Shown piece by piece: positions 1 to 11,690 of a stretch of 64,000 bases of DNA. The notes under the pieces were generated by a model. That model worked only from the letters and a program-made list of their open reading frames with translations, was not told the DNA's origin and ran no database searches. Position 1 is the stretch's first letter. Each line of letters starts with the position of its first letter. A program made the position numbers and the translations under genes. The stretch comes from Talpa occidentalis (lineage: Eukaryota; Chordata; Mammalia; Eulipotyphla; Talpidae), in assembly GCF_014898055.3 (NCBI RefSeq), contig NW_023605083.1:68875715-68939714 (forward strand). Direction: 5' to 3'.

Positions 1-957
1 GTTAAAATAGCTAGAAAAATTTAATATTAATGTGGGTAGCAGTCATTTCTTCCAATCTCAATGTTAATTAGTTTCATTCAATTCTTATTTAACAATTTTT
101 TCTTAGGACTATTTTTTAAATGTATTAAATTCCTTTTGCAATAGTTGATAGTCAGTTAGTTGTCCTCCATAATGTGATGATATAGAGAATTATGTTTACA
201 TGAAACATAATTATTTTATTTAAAGAATAAATCCTACTTGGTAATGTTTTTTTTTTCCCAAATTTCCTTGTATTATGTGTTTTTTTTCTTCTTTAGTCAT
301 TTCTTTTTCTCCTCTGTATAATAGGGCTCCTATTTGTGTAATAGGTCTTCAGTATGCTTTTTTTTTTTAACCATTATTTATAACTGCTTTCTTGATATCC
401 ATTATCTTTGTGTTTTGAATTTTTTTTCTATTTAGTCTCTCTGTTTCTTATTCTCTCTCTGTCTTTCTCTGTCATAATTTATTTTCCTCTCCTCTCTTTT
501 ATATTAATTACTGAAAAAGTAACCATTTACAGTATTAAATTCTTCCCATCTAAAGACATGTCTTTCTCACCAGGATTCTCCCACTAATGCCTGGATTTTC
601 ATTTTTCTTTTGAGTTAAATAAGAAGCTATACTTCACATTGATTTCCACTAGGGTTATGACAGACACTGAAGCTAGATTCTGTACATCTATTTGTTCCCT
701 TTCTGCTCAGTATCATAGCATGTACATGATGCCATTTCTCCAAAATCTTCTTAAGGTTTAGTTTGGAGTCAATGAAGCAGGATGGGAACCAGACCATTAC
801 TGGAAAAAGAGTACCTGTAATCTCATCATTGTGCATTCATGAAGCATTGATCAAATATAGTTTGATCAAATGCGGTTCTTTGAACAGATAAGAAGCCATG
901 AATTATTTTTTGCTACAACATATATATGCATATATATATACATATATCTTTGATAAT
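1..957. other. Unique T-rich flank, no gene
   Basis: Runs of T and pyrimidine-rich stretches dominate the first 500 bases, and an AT-alternating stretch lies near 918-950. A 69-codon minus-strand frame (627-836) has no recognisable motif and no repeat context. I see no promoter, exon or RNA gene. Confidence 0.5.
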
Positions 958-1117
958 CATTCCTATTATTTCATTTTTATTTTTATTTTTTTATTTTATG
1001 TGTATTTTACATCATTCTTCATTCTTGTACATTGTATGCTTTCTCCTCTCAGGTATAGTCCCCATAAAATTCTCACCACCAATTCACCCATGTCCCATCA
1101 CAATTAGTCTCTTATGC

Positions 1118-1742
1118 TTTTTTTTTAAAGATTTATTTATTTATTTATACAAGAACCGGGGTACAGGCCAGAGGTGCAGGAGGGTGAGAGGATTCACCAG
1201 AGACAGAGCAGGAAACAGAACAGGCAGACTGATGAGATACATTGTGAAAGGTCCATGCAGGGGGCCAGAATGCCAGAGCCAACCAGGAAGCCCACCTGGG
1301 GGGCAGGAATGGGGATACCTGCCTGGAGGACAATGAGCCTCCCCCCTCCCCCTATGAGTCTCTTCTCAGACAAAAAACCTCTACCTGCCCCACAAGCTTT
1401 TCCCACCATATGAGCCCAACTACCCACCTGACCTCTCCTCACCCTATAAAACCCTGCTTCCCCCTAACAATGTGCGCGACTCCACTGACCCCCGCCTTGG
1501 GTCTGTGAGGTCCGCCAGGGGCGCAATAAACTTTCCCTCCCTTTGAGAAATGTAGCCTGGCTCTCCTTTTCTTTACCGCGCCGAACCTTTCACATTGCTG
1601 AGGGCAGCAGCGGGTGTGACAGGAGAGGTCTGCCATGCCCTGTGGGACCCTCGCCTGCCCACCAGGATGGAACCAGTGCTGCAGAGGCTGCAGACAGCTT
1701 CATAGCACTGTGCTCAACTGCCTGCGCCACCAGGGGAGGCCC
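1118..1742 (-). mobile_element. tRNA-derived SINE copy 1 (subfamily B), interrupted by an LTR
   Basis: The minus strand begins at 1742 with the GGGCCTCCCC head, runs through the B-box region and body, and ends in the TAAA tail near 1140. A solo LTR (1245-1592) splits it; removing that LTR and one CATTG restores a continuous SINE. The tail side reads 'gtaccccggttcttgtat', the subfamily B signature. An imperfect target duplication is visible (1106-1119 against 1743-1756, about 12 of 14). Confidence 0.93.
1245..1592 (+). mobile_element. Solo ERV LTR with 5-bp target duplication CATTG
   Basis: A 348-bp element with perfect terminal inverted bases TGAAAGGT and ACCTTTCA, flanked by CATTG on both sides (1240-1244 and 1593-1597). 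It holds TATAAAA at 1445-1451 and AATAAA at 1525-1530, in the order and spacing expected of U3-R-U5 on the plus strand. No second LTR, primer-binding site or internal retroviral sequence adjoins it, so it is a solo LTR left by LTR-LTR recombination. The 5-bp duplication fits several ERV classes; the family is not assigned. Confidence 0.9.
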
Positions 1743-1840
1743 AGTCACTTTTGCTCTTCCCACCCCTGTTTTGATCCTTCTCCTTGCTCCTCCCTTGCAG
1801 AATGTTTCTGATTTATAGTTGCCTGTTGATTTTGATTTTT

Positions 1841-2169
1841 TTTTTTAAACTAGTTTTGTTTTTTTTTTTTTTTTTTTTTTAAGATTTATTTATTTATTTA
1901 TTTGTTTGTTTGTTTGTTTTATACAAGCACTGGGCACAGTCAGAAGCACGGGAGGGTGAGAGAATTCACCAGAGCCAGAGCGGGGAGCAGAGCAGGCAGA
2001 AGGACCGAAGTACACTGCTGAGGGGAGCAGCGGGCTGCAGGAGAGGTCTGCGCGCCATGTGGGACCCTCCTCTGGTGGCCAGGGAGCAGCCGGGGATCGA
2101 ACCAGCGCTACAGAGGCTGCAGGCAGCTTCGCAACCCAGCGCTCAACCGCTGCGCCACTGGGGAGGCCC
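1841..2169 (-). mobile_element. tRNA-derived SINE copy 2 (subfamily A)
   Basis: Full-length minus-strand copy with head at 2169, an intact-looking B box (complement of 'gatcgaacc' near 2096-2104) and a long A/T tail. The body ends 'gactgtgcccagtgcttgt', the subfamily A signature. The target duplication TGATTTTGATTTTT is perfect at 1827-1840 and 2170-2183, inside the L1 3' UTR. The extra A-rich stretch at 1841-1880 belongs to the tail. Confidence 0.95.
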
Positions 2170-2376
2170 TGATTTTGATTTTTAATTCATTATAATTACT
2201 TTTATTCCTGATCCTTATTCGGTTTCTCTACATTCCTCCTATAAGTGAAACCATCTCATATTTTTCTTTTTTTTTCTGGCTTATTCCACTGAGCATAATC
2301 CCTTCCAGCTCCATCCATGTTGTTGTGGATGGCATGAGTTTATCTTTTTTGATTGCTGAGTAATATTCATTTTTAA

Positions 2377-5029
2377 AATGTTTATCACTTCCAAGATTCC
2401 TAACATAATTTATCTTATTTTATTCCCACATGATTCTGTATTGTAAAGATATAAATATTAATAAAAACTAGTTAGCATTCACCCCGGCTCTCACCCTCCT
2501 CACCACCTCAGTTCCTCTCCCTGGGAGAAAAGTGAAATTCACACCACTTACCCCAGCATAAACAGGTCCCTTCATTAAACTCTGAAGCCATATGAATAGA
2601 ACTTGGCTGAGAGGAGGGTGTCCTTTCAAAAGGAACAATTGTATGCATAAATAGATAAATCTTAATAAAAAGAAACAATTTCACTTTTTAGCCAACAATA
2701 CAGTTTTTACTATAAATGACATGTTTTCTATTTTCCATTTTCCCCCCAGCAACTCACTTTTACAAACTCCTTAAACATGCATGGAATGAATTGCTTAGTA
2801 GGTATCATATAAAACTAATCATATTTTTACTTTAACTCTTTGGAGAAGACACTGTCATTATCTACATCAAATTGATGAGAAAAATAAAAGACAAGCTTAT
2901 ATTTTAATCTGAAATATCAGAATGAGTGATTTAATTGTAAGGATGCATCTAATGCATCTAACTAGGAAATTGTACCTTTAGAATCAAATTGTAATGTGTG
3001 TGCTACCATGAGACCATGCCAGACAGATGCTGAAATTCAGATTTACTCACCTTGAAACTGGTGGAATATGTTGACTTGCTTGCTCATGATCACCTAGCAA
3101 GTAAAAAGTAGAACAGACCAGAAATCATGCCCTCTTGTTTTAAGTGTGTGTTTCTTTCCAGAATATGATACATAACTAACATAACCTGTCCCATTGTAAA
3201 AACTGATCTGTATGCACCCATATAGGCCCATTTGAAGATGTTATGATATCGTGAAATGTAGCCATGGGTAAGCAGAAGAGATCCAGTTACATTTTTCCTA
3301 TATATTTTGCAACATAATCTCCATTTTTCTGTTACTGCAATCTACATTTTTCTATCACTGCTGCTGCTGCTGCTGTAGATTGATACAATTATAGTCAATG
3401 TCTTTTAATTTCATTTTGAAATTGTGTTCATATGACTTTCATATATATTTAACAACTATGAAAAAGGAAATTCAGTGGCAAAGTTTTAATAAAATGCAAG
3501 CTGATTTCTGCTATTTTAAAGAATATATTAACAGAAAATCATGGAAATAATTTCTAAAATTTAAATTGAATCAGTTGCAGAACTGTGAATTCATTCAGGC
3601 CAATGAATATTCAGAATCCTTATGACCTGCTGAGCACCATACTAGGCACAGTGGGAGAGAAAGAGATGTAGAAAGCAGACTCTGCCTTTAGGGGGCTCTA
3701 ATTTGATGGGAAGATAGGCATATACACAGACAATCTTAATATTAGCCAGACTGTTCTAAGTATTATAACAAAAGGACTGAGAAAGTGCAATAGGGATATA
3801 AAGGAAAGATATTAACTCCAACTGGGCGAACTTGAGCAAACAAATAAACTCCACAGCTGGTGCAATAAAATGTGATTTCAAGAAAAAAATACTTTCATTT
3901 TAATTGCCTTCAGTGTTATTAGGCAAGGTGCCAAGAAATGTTTTCTTCAATATCAAGTTTTATTTCAAGAATTGTCTCTTTAAGAAGGAAAGAACGTACC
4001 CTTATAGTTGAATACTCACTCTTGAGATTTTAAAGTAAATTAGCCATGCCGAAAGTTACTTGAGTGGTCATTTCTATCAACCTATTTGTTTTCAATGGTG
4101 TAAACTCAGCATCCAGTTAGAGAAAGTAGCTTCCAAAAGACCAAATGGGATAAATCACTGAATAGTTAAAATTAACACACAGTAACTTCAAGGTGAGATG
4201 CTTTCCTGTTTCCCTCTAGTTTCTTTTCTTATTTTTATATCTCCAGTCATTTAGCTTATCTGTCAAAAGAGAATCATACTTTTTTTTTTCTCTTTGTCAC
4301 ACGGTAGGTTTATGCACTGCTAAGCTCACATTGAGCTTTCTCCTCTGAAATCATGAAGACTGATATAAAATTATGGTCACCAGGGGTAATGTCAGCAACA
4401 TGATTGCGTATGATGTCCCAGGTCCCTCTCAACAATAATTTGGCCATTACATAAAGACAAAAACATCTTGGCTGGAGCTCCTGGAGCACAAAGACTTAGA
4501 AGATTATCCATTGAAGACAGAGCTTCTGTGGAAGTTCAGGTTTCTAGGGGAAGTACCAACACACCACTGAAGAAAAACATATGCGTTGGGATGCACTGGG
4601 GAGGATAAGAGGAATAATTTTACTTTACTCACCTCACCCCTCCCCTAAGGCAACACAGCTCAGTGTCAATCAAGAACTTCTAAGCCACTGAATACTCCTA
4701 AGTGTGTGCATGAATGTTCATCTTCCTTGCTTGTGTGAAATGTTGTAATGAAACCCATTTTTCTTTCATCCCACCCAGAATACAGAGGTATGAGCTATTG
4801 GTACATGACTGTCAGACAGAAAGAGGTTAGGAGAGCGGAGGGTAGAACGCTGGATAAAGAGTTAAATGGACATGGATCCTACTAATTACATTGTAGACTT
4901 TCAAGAAGCCAGCCCATGAGCCACAGCATGTGCCTCACCTTCAGATCCCCTAACTGATGCAAGGGTATCCACAGAGTTCCATACACCTCATCCGCATTTC
5001 CCACCGCCTATGCCTGACTCTCTGTATGA
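2377..5029. other. Unique DNA with old repeat remnants
   Basis: No gene is seen. A (CTG)6 run lies at 3358-3376. The stretch 3600-3790 ('gcaccatactaggcaca', then a 'gggctctaatttgatgggaaga' block) resembles a widespread ancient mammalian repeat, perhaps L2, but I cannot classify it firmly. The remainder is ordinary AT-rich sequence. Confidence 0.5.
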
Positions 5030-5333
5030 TAATTTTCTTTTTTTTTTTTTTTAAATAGAGGCATGTTTTTTATTTATTTATTTATTTGTTTGTTTGTTTT
5101 GTTTATACATGCGCTGGGCACAGTCAGAAGCGCGGGAGGGTGAGAGAATTCACCAGAGCCAGAGCGGGGAGCAGAGCAGGCAGAAGGACCGAAGTACACT
5201 GCTGAGTGGAGCAGCGGGCGGCAGGGACCCTCCTCCGGTGGCCGGGGAGCAGCCGGGGATCGAACCGGCACCGCAGAGGCCGCGAGCAGCTTCGCAACCC
5301 AGCGCTCAACCGCTGCGCCACCGGGGAGGCCCA
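5030..5333 (-). mobile_element. tRNA-derived SINE copy 3, youngest-looking, subfamily A
   Basis: Minus-strand copy with a perfect 15-bp target duplication TGACTCTCTGTATGA (5015-5029 and 5334-5348). The A box (TGGCGCAGCGG) and B box (GGTTCGATCCC) both match the pol III consensus, and many CpG sites are intact, which indicates little decay. It lacks about 21 bp of body found in other copies (the block preceding 'gggtccc' on the plus-strand sense), so it is a small internal-deletion variant. The tail is a long (TAAA)n/(CAAA)n mix. Confidence 0.96.
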
Positions 5334-5459
5334 TGACTCTCTGTATGAAACCCTAGTGGCAGCCAAAGCATTGGCAAATGGTGAGTAAGCATTGTGCAGA
5401 AAGCCAACCCCAATCTACAGATTTGAGAAAGAGCACAAAACTTCAGCTTTAACTCCCCC

Positions 5460-7098
5460 TTTGGAATAACAAAGGAAAGCAAATACTTTGGACCACAAAT
5501 ATCCCAAGAACCAAAATAATCCTGAGAAAGAATACAAAACTGAAGGAATCACATTTCCTGATTTCAAACTATATTATAATGCTATAGTAATCAGCAGTTT
5601 GCTACTGATGTAAAAATAGGCACACAGACCAATGCATCAGACTTTACCAAGACCCAAATTAAACCCTAATGTACATATTTAACGAATATTTGACAAGGAA
5701 GCCAAGAATGCACAGTGGAGAAAGAATAGTCTCACCAATAAATGGGTGCTGAAAAAACTGGATAATCACATGCAAAGAATAAAATTGTGTGCCACTTAAG
5801 CTACTCATAAAGTTAACTCAAAATTAATTAAAGTATGAAATATTAAGCCTGAAAGAAAACATATGGGTAAAGCTCCTTGATGTTGCTTTTAGCAGCATTT
5901 TTTTTTTTTGATATGACATCAAAGGCACTAGCCAAAAAACAAATGATGAATAAGGACTATATCAACCTAAAAAAAATCTTCACAGTGAAAACAATAATCA
6001 GCAAAATGAAAAGACACACTTCAGAATGGAAAGAAATATTTGTATATCATATGTCTGATAAGAGGTTAATATCCAATATATAGAAGGGACACATTTAACT
6101 CAAGAGTAAATAAAAAGCCAACAGTGCAATTTAGAACTAGGCTAAGAAATTGACTAGATGTATTTTCCAAAGAAGACGTATAATGGCCAATAAGTACATG
6201 AAAAGATATTTGACTTTATTAATTGTTAGGGAAATGCAAATCAAAACCATAATAATATATCACCTCATACCCATTAGAATGTCTCTTATCAAAATGACAG
6301 GAGATAGAAATGTTGGTAAGGATGCAGACACAAAGTTCATGTGCACAGCTGGTGGGAATATAAATTGGTACAGTCACTATGGAAAACAGAATGGAGATTC
6401 CTCTGAAAGTTAAAAATAGAATTATCTTATGATCCAACAATCCCATTTCTGAGTATATATACAAAGAAAATGAGGTCAAAATCTCAAAGTATATCTGACC
6501 ACCCATGTTCATTACGGCATTATTCACAATAGCCAAGACGTGGAATCACAGAATCTAATGTAACCTTAAGTGTGTCATTGTGGATAAAAGTATAAAGATG
6601 TGGTAAATATGTACAGTGCAATACTATCTTTCAATGAGAAAGAAGGAAATCCTCCCATTGGTGACAGCATGGATAGACCTTAGGGCATAATGCTAAGTGG
6701 AAAAATCAGAGGGCAAGTTATCAATTATATGTAAAATCTAATAAAGCCAAATTCATAAAAATGGAATCTGCAGTGGTAGTTTTGAGGACCTTTGGAATGG
6801 AAGAAAATGGGGATATTTTGCTCGAAGAGTACAAGTTTATACTTTTAATTTAATCAATTCTGGGATTCTAATGTATAGTGTGGTGATTATATACTGTATT
6901 ATGTTCTTGGGAGTTGCTAAAAGGTAGATCATAAATGACCTTATTATTTTTAAATGGTATTTATTTGAGGTGTAGATATTATCTAACCCTGCTTTGTAAT
7001 CATTTTGCGATACATAAGTGTATCAAATAATCACCTTGTATAGTTGCAACTTATACAACAGTGTGTGTCAATTATACTTCACTAAAGCTGGAACAATC
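5460..7098 (+). mobile_element. Old L1 fragment, ORF2 C-terminal part plus 3' UTR
   Basis: The order of decayed ORF2 landmarks matches the younger L1 at 26.2-28.3 kb: 'aatgggtgctgaaaaaactg' (5742), 'gggaaatgcaaatcaaaacc' (6230), 'catggatagacctta' (6669). Many stops and frameshifts are present. The end ('caattatacttcactaaagc') resembles older L1M-type 3' ends. It is clearly older than the SINEs. Confidence 0.85.
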
Positions 7099-7169
7099 TT
7101 GCAATCACTGTCCATACTCAACATACACCATAAAGTACTGTCTTGGTATATTTACTTGTATTTTGATTA

Positions 7170-7350
7170 GCTGTATTCTGTGGTGGTTAAGCAGGAGTGG
7201 GTTCATTTTGCAGATACATCACTAATTTTAGGCAAATTACTTAAAACTCTCCATATTCTTTAAATGTGGAGAGTAATACTGCCTGCCTCAGCTTGTTCTG
7301 AGAATTAAGTGATCTGAGAGAGGTAACCCTGTGGACACAGCACTGGCACA
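7170..7350 (+). repeat. MIR
   Basis: Core landmarks in order: 'gtggttaagcaggagtggg', the 'ggcaaattacttaaaactct' splicing-like core, a trailing 'ctgcctcag' and 'gttctgagaattaagtga'. Heavily diverged, as expected of an old tRNA-derived mammalian SINE. The adjoining 7440-7560 stretch has weaker MIR-like words ('gatgaggaagctgaggctca'). Confidence 0.65.
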
Positions 7351-7959
7351 CCTTTCAGCATAGTGAGGATAATCTGCTGCCCCACTCTCTTTCTCCTTCC
7401 TCCACTTCAGAGACCAGATTGGTGGAAGATGACACCGAACATGTACTTGGGGAGTTAGAGTTCCCATCTGTATTTTAAGATCATTATTTAACAGCTTTGT
7501 CAAGGATACTAGTACCATTAACCTTGAGCAGATGAGGAAGCTGAGGCTCACAACTTGCCATAGACACACAGATAAGGGAGTTCAGTGGTCTTAATTTTTC
7601 CAGGGTTTCTGCTGTTGGATTTATACATGTAAAACTCTTTTATTACATGTGTCACCAAAAAAAAAAAAGAAATTACTAATTCTAGATTCTAATATTCAGT
7701 CTAGTGATCTTTTACCATATTACCTCTAGAAGTTAAATGATATTCTGAATGCAGAAGAGACATAAACCTATTGATCGTTTGTTGTATGATCCATTTCCTA
7801 AATCCCAACATTAAGGCATACTGATTTTTCTTTCCTTTTCTGGTCCTTGAATAGGCCATGTTCTATCTGACCATGTAGCCTGTACACATGCCTTCAGCCC
7901 ATGTCCATCCTACCCACTCATCAGCACATATAGAAACTTTCACAGAAATAAATGATCCC

Positions 7960-8271
7960 CTTTCACTTGTCCAGCTGGTTTCAATGACCTGTTCTCAACT
8001 TGGACTTTAAATTCTCCAAGATGCTGTCTCAATGCCACCATCACAAGTCTCTTTAGATAGCCTTTGTCTGTCTTCCCACATTACCTTGTTCCCCTACATC
8101 ATAGCACTTATCAAGCTATACTGTAGATGTCTCCATGTGTGTATCTTCTACCAAAGTACAAGCTCCTTGAGAGTCGGGATGAAGAACATTGTGTTTGCTG
8201 TTTCAAGTGTATATCTAGCTGAGTTGATGCTCAGTTGTTCCTCAGTGAATATTTGATGAATGAAAGAATGA
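7960..8271 (+). repeat. L2 3' end
   Basis: Shows the L2 3' region order: 'tctttagatagcctttgtct', 'atcatagcacttatcaagc', 'acaagctccttgagagtcgg' and a closing 'tcagtgaatatttgatgaat'. Strongly diverged. SINE copy 4 inserted at its end. Confidence 0.65.
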
Positions 8272-8540
8272 GGGCCTTCCCTGGTGGTGCAGGTGGTTGA
8301 GTGCTGTGCTATGAAGCTGTCCACAACCTCTGCTGCACCAGTTGGATCCCAGCCGGCCAGCGAGGGCCCCACATGGCGTGGCAGATCTCTCCTGTCGTGC
8401 TCGCTGCTCCCCTCAGCAGTGTATTTGGTCAGTCTGTCTGTTCTGTTCCCTACTCTGTCTCTGGTGAAGGCTCTCACCTTCCTGCACACCTGGCCTGTAC
8501 CCCGCTTTTGTATAAATAAATAAATCTTTAAAAAAAAAAA
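8272..8540 (+). mobile_element. tRNA-derived SINE copy 4 (subfamily B)
   Basis: Head at 8272, B box 'gttggatccc' (decayed), body and a TAAATAAATAAATCTTTAAA tail. The body ends 'ctggcctgtaccccgctttt', the B signature. The target duplication is short and imperfect ('aagaatgag' and 'aagagtgag'). The right flank is a short (GAGT)n run, 8542-8561, which may have grown from the duplicated end. Confidence 0.93.
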
Positions 8541-8561
8541 AGAGTGAGTGAGTGAGTGAAT

Positions 8562-9429
8562 GGAAAATGAGTGGTATTCATCAGACTGCATGAAAGCTGT
8601 TATACCAGAATATCCATCATTTGCAACAACAATAAATAAACTACATAAAGAGTTAAGGAATTACAGAGATTTGAAAGATGATTTAAAAATAACTGGCATA
8701 GAGAAAGTCTAGCATCAACGATAGATAAGCGTGTTTGTAAAACGCAACATCCATTTCATCCACATTTAACTTACCTTGAACTAGAAAGGCACTGAGATGC
8801 CATAATTAGGACAGAGCTTGCATCCAGAGATTTGTACATAATTCATAGTTTAAGTTCTGCAAGTTTGCATAATAAATAGTTTAAATACTGCAGCAACAGA
8901 GCTGGAGAGGAAATTAGGATTCTGAATGAAAAAGTTAATTATACCTCCAAGGATTTTTTTTTTCAATACATTAAAAACAAGCTTAGAAGAGGATAATTTA
9001 GGCTAAAAAGAGATGGAAATGCAGGAGATTATGGGAGTGGTGATAACTGACAAGTTATCTTATTAAGTGGGGGTAATTAGAGTAAATTAATTTTAAAATT
9101 GTAGCCATGGATTCTATATCAACAATAGCGTAAATAATTTATGGGACTGATCTTGCAGCTGGAGTCATTTCTGTTAGATGAACTCTGTTCTTAACATTAC
9201 TGGCTATTTTCTCTGCTTCAACCATTCTATTCAGATAACCAGGGGGAGAAGGGGTAGAGTTCAAAACTGGGAATCTCCACCCTTTTAGCTTGACTGCCAA
9301 AGCTGATCAAAGAACAAGAATCCTCATCAAAGGAAAATGACTTTTCATAAAAAGATGTCATAGGAATCCCTTCACCCAATTGCATGTCTATTCATCTGCC
9401 CTCCAAGTAAGGGATACTGATGCGAATAC
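8562..9429. other. Unique DNA, no gene
   Basis: AT-rich, with no recognised repeat family. Region 8700-8960 has low repeat content and a CpG-bearing word pair ('caacgatagataagcgtg'), but nothing supports a function. Confidence 0.4.
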
Positions 9430-9720
9430 TAATACTACTACTAATAAAAAGCATTAATTAATAATATTCTTTGGAACTTAATATGGATCTGGATACTGTG
9501 CCAAACATTTCACATGCATTATCTTACTTATTTTAAAATAGCCCCGTGAAGTGTCCACAAATATTAATCCCAAACTAAGGACTCAGAACAATGGGGCCAT
9601 TTGCCAAGAGCACACAATAACATCTTTGCCTAAGATCACAATAAGATCATGCCTTTGCAGGAGGACACTAGAACCATACTCAGAACTGCTGCCCAGTAGC
9701 TCTCATTTGCCTTGTGCAGG
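9430..9720 (-). repeat. MIR (probable)
   Basis: Reads as a reverse MIR: 'tactgtgccaaacatttcac', 'atgcattatcttacttattt', then 'gaagtgtccac' and an 'aaggactcagaacaatgggg' / 'gccaagagcacacaataac' stretch corresponding to the gaggctcagagaggt and ccaaggtcacac parts of the core. Confidence 0.55.
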
Positions 9721-10520
9721 CATCAAGAACAGAAGCTCTCATTTGAAGATGTTGTTATTTGGGAAATAAACACAGGGGAAATTACCCATCTTAAAAGGTG
9801 AACATTGGAGTTTAGTGAAGAAAGAAAACTAGAGAAGAAGAGGGCTGAGGTTCTAGTCTTATTTAAACCATGACATTGCTGTGTAAACTTGAGTTTATTA
9901 TCTAAACACCCCAATTGCCCTATCCCAATCTTTAAAACAAGGCAGAGAAGACATAAATTAGTAACAATCCATGACAGTAATGGTGATATCTCATTGCATC
10001 TTCAGGGAATGCCCCCAGGACCTTGTATAGAGAATGCTCCCTCTGCTGTAAGGACAGCCCCAGGTAGCCTGGACATCCAGCAATGAAACAGCTAATAAAG
10101 TCCACCCCATGCTTGGCTGCCATACTTTCTCTGGATGGAAGGCCCATTCATATACTAGCCAGAGGAGGGTAAGATAACTTGAAAGGAAAAGCTCCACTGA
10201 ATCAGACCACTTGTCTTGGAAGTGTGGGCAGACAGTCCTAATTAGGATGGTCCCACTTAGGATTTTTCAGCTTTACTATGGTGTGAAGATTATACACATT
10301 TAGTAGAAATCATACTTCAAATTTTGAATTAGGCCATTGTGTTTTTTTTTTTCCTTTCTGTAGAATGTTTGATAAATTACATAAGATAGTCAACACTACA
10401 TTTATAATTATAAAAGAGAATTTTGGTAGATGATTTTGTGGAACTTTGGACTAATGAGTCTTGAGCACATATAAGGTAGGATGGCCTAAGCTATGATGTT
10501 CTTTAAGTTAAAAGTATTAC
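9721..10520. other. Unique DNA, no gene
   Basis: No repeat family or RNA gene recognised. Small overlapping open frames near 9890-10200 run on both strands, show no domain and lack splice or promoter context. Confidence 0.45.
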
Positions 10521-10524
10521 ATGC

Positions 10525-10690
10525 ATTTTTGACTTATGATGGTCTTCAACTTATCATGGGTTTATCAGGACATAACCCATTGCAAGTGGAGGAAGCCCTA
10601 TACTGGAAATTTGGATAAAATGAGTTAGTTGAATCATTGATTTTTCATCATCAGCACACAGCCAATTCATCACCAAAAGCTAGCAGCATT
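10525..10690. repeat. Possible old DNA-transposon remnant
   Basis: The stretch 'gacttatgatggtcttcaac' followed by 'atgggtttatcaggacataa' resembles terminal parts of mammalian mariner/Tigger-type elements from memory. No transposase frame and no clear terminal inverted repeat pair is visible, so the call is weak. Confidence 0.3.
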
Positions 10691-10829
10691 TTAATCAAAA
10701 TAGATTCCAAAGCTTGTGTCCTATCACATCCTATGCTACTACTACCTTCATGAAGCCATTAGCATCTGTCATTTGAATTATTCCACTGTCATCCACCCTT
10801 ACCTCATATAGAGCTATTTTTAATGTAGC

Positions 10830-11690
10830 AGTTAGGACATTACTCCTGTGTTCAATAGCTCCCCATCCCATTCAAAGTAAACCAAAGTTTAAAAAATAGT
10901 TGGCAATGCCTTACACAATAGGGTCTCTACTTCACATCTTTTTTTTTTTTAAAGCTGTTTTTATTTTTTAAAGATTTATTTATTCATACAAGCACTGGGT
11001 ACAGTCAGAAGCGTGGGAGGGCGAGATAATTCACCAGAGCCAGAGCGGAGAGTAGAACAGGCAGAGTGAGAGGTACACTGCTGAGGGGAGCAGCGGGCGG
11101 CAGGAGAGGTCTGCGCGCCATGTGGGACCCTCACCCGGTGACCTGGGATCGAACCGGCTCTGTAGAGGCTGCAGGCAGCTTCGCAACCCAGTGCTCAACT
11201 GCTGTGCCACCGGGGAGGCCCCTCTGCCTCACATCTTTAACCTTATTCCTACTACTACCACCTTCTCTATTCATCTCACTCCACCAACTTGGTTCCCTTC
11301 TTGTTGTTTGACATTCAATATATACCTCTTCTGTAATGTTATTCTCTTAGATATCTGCAGTACGTACTCCCTCACTTCCCAAAGTCATTTTATCAAATTG
11401 TACTTTCTCAATGAGACCAGCTGTGACTACTGTTAAAAATCACAAACATCTACTCCTACCCACATAACTTCTTGCCCCTGTCCCTACTTGACTTTTCTCC
11501 ATTACATGGCTCACATTGTGATCTAATAAGCTATTTCATGTCTGCCTCTCCCAACTAGAATGCAATGTCTCCATGGACAGGGTTTATTGTCTGTTTGTGA
11601 CACCACTGTGTAAGCAGTATAGTGGACATTGTAACATGATGAATATGCATTGACCATCAGTTGAATAAATCACTGAATAAGTGAATAAAA
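10830..11690 (+). repeat. L2 fragment interrupted by a SINE
   Basis: L2 3' landmarks flank the SINE: before it 'ttcaatagctccccatccca' and 'ggcaatgccttacacaatag'; after it 'aatgagaccagctgtgacta', 'actagaatgcaatgtctcca' and the terminal 'gttgaataaatcactgaata'. Removing 10942-11221 and one target copy makes the fragment continuous. Confidence 0.75.
10942..11221 (-). mobile_element. tRNA-derived SINE copy 5 (subfamily A)
   Basis: Minus-strand copy, head at 11221. The B box is preserved on the minus strand ('ggttcgatccc'), while the body just after it is shortened relative to copies 2 and 12. The target duplication is 17 bp with two mismatches (10925-10941 and 11222-11238). Tail (TAAA) is short, with an additional A-rich stretch. 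Confidence 0.94.

Larger units (their letters stand above)
958..2376 (-). mobile_element. L1 3' end (5'-truncated), split by two SINEs
   Basis: Read on the minus strand, 2376 to about 2184 gives the end of L1 ORF2 and the start of the 3' UTR: the 'ggatggagctggaagggat' and 'aataagcc' landmarks also occur in the plus-strand L1 copies at 27.6 and 28.6 kb. The 3' UTR continues at 1826-1743 and 1105-958, where the 'atggggacta' landmark matches 28.18 kb. The two gaps are exactly SINE insertions (1118-1742 and 1841-2169). No L1 protein remains. It is 5'-truncated, as most L1 copies are. Confidence 0.85.

Noticed and set aside
1245..1592. TATA box plus AATAAA taken as a host promoter and poly(A) site
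   Set aside because: Both lie within an LTR with terminal inverted bases and target duplication; no host exon follows.
5222..5333. tRNA-like head with A and B boxes as a tRNA gene
   Set aside because: The same head starts every SINE copy and does not fold as a canonical tRNA with acceptor stem; it is a SINE promoter.
8148..8591. A 147-codon minus-strand open frame
   Set aside because: It runs antisense through SINE copy 4; similar antisense frames appear in many SINE copies.
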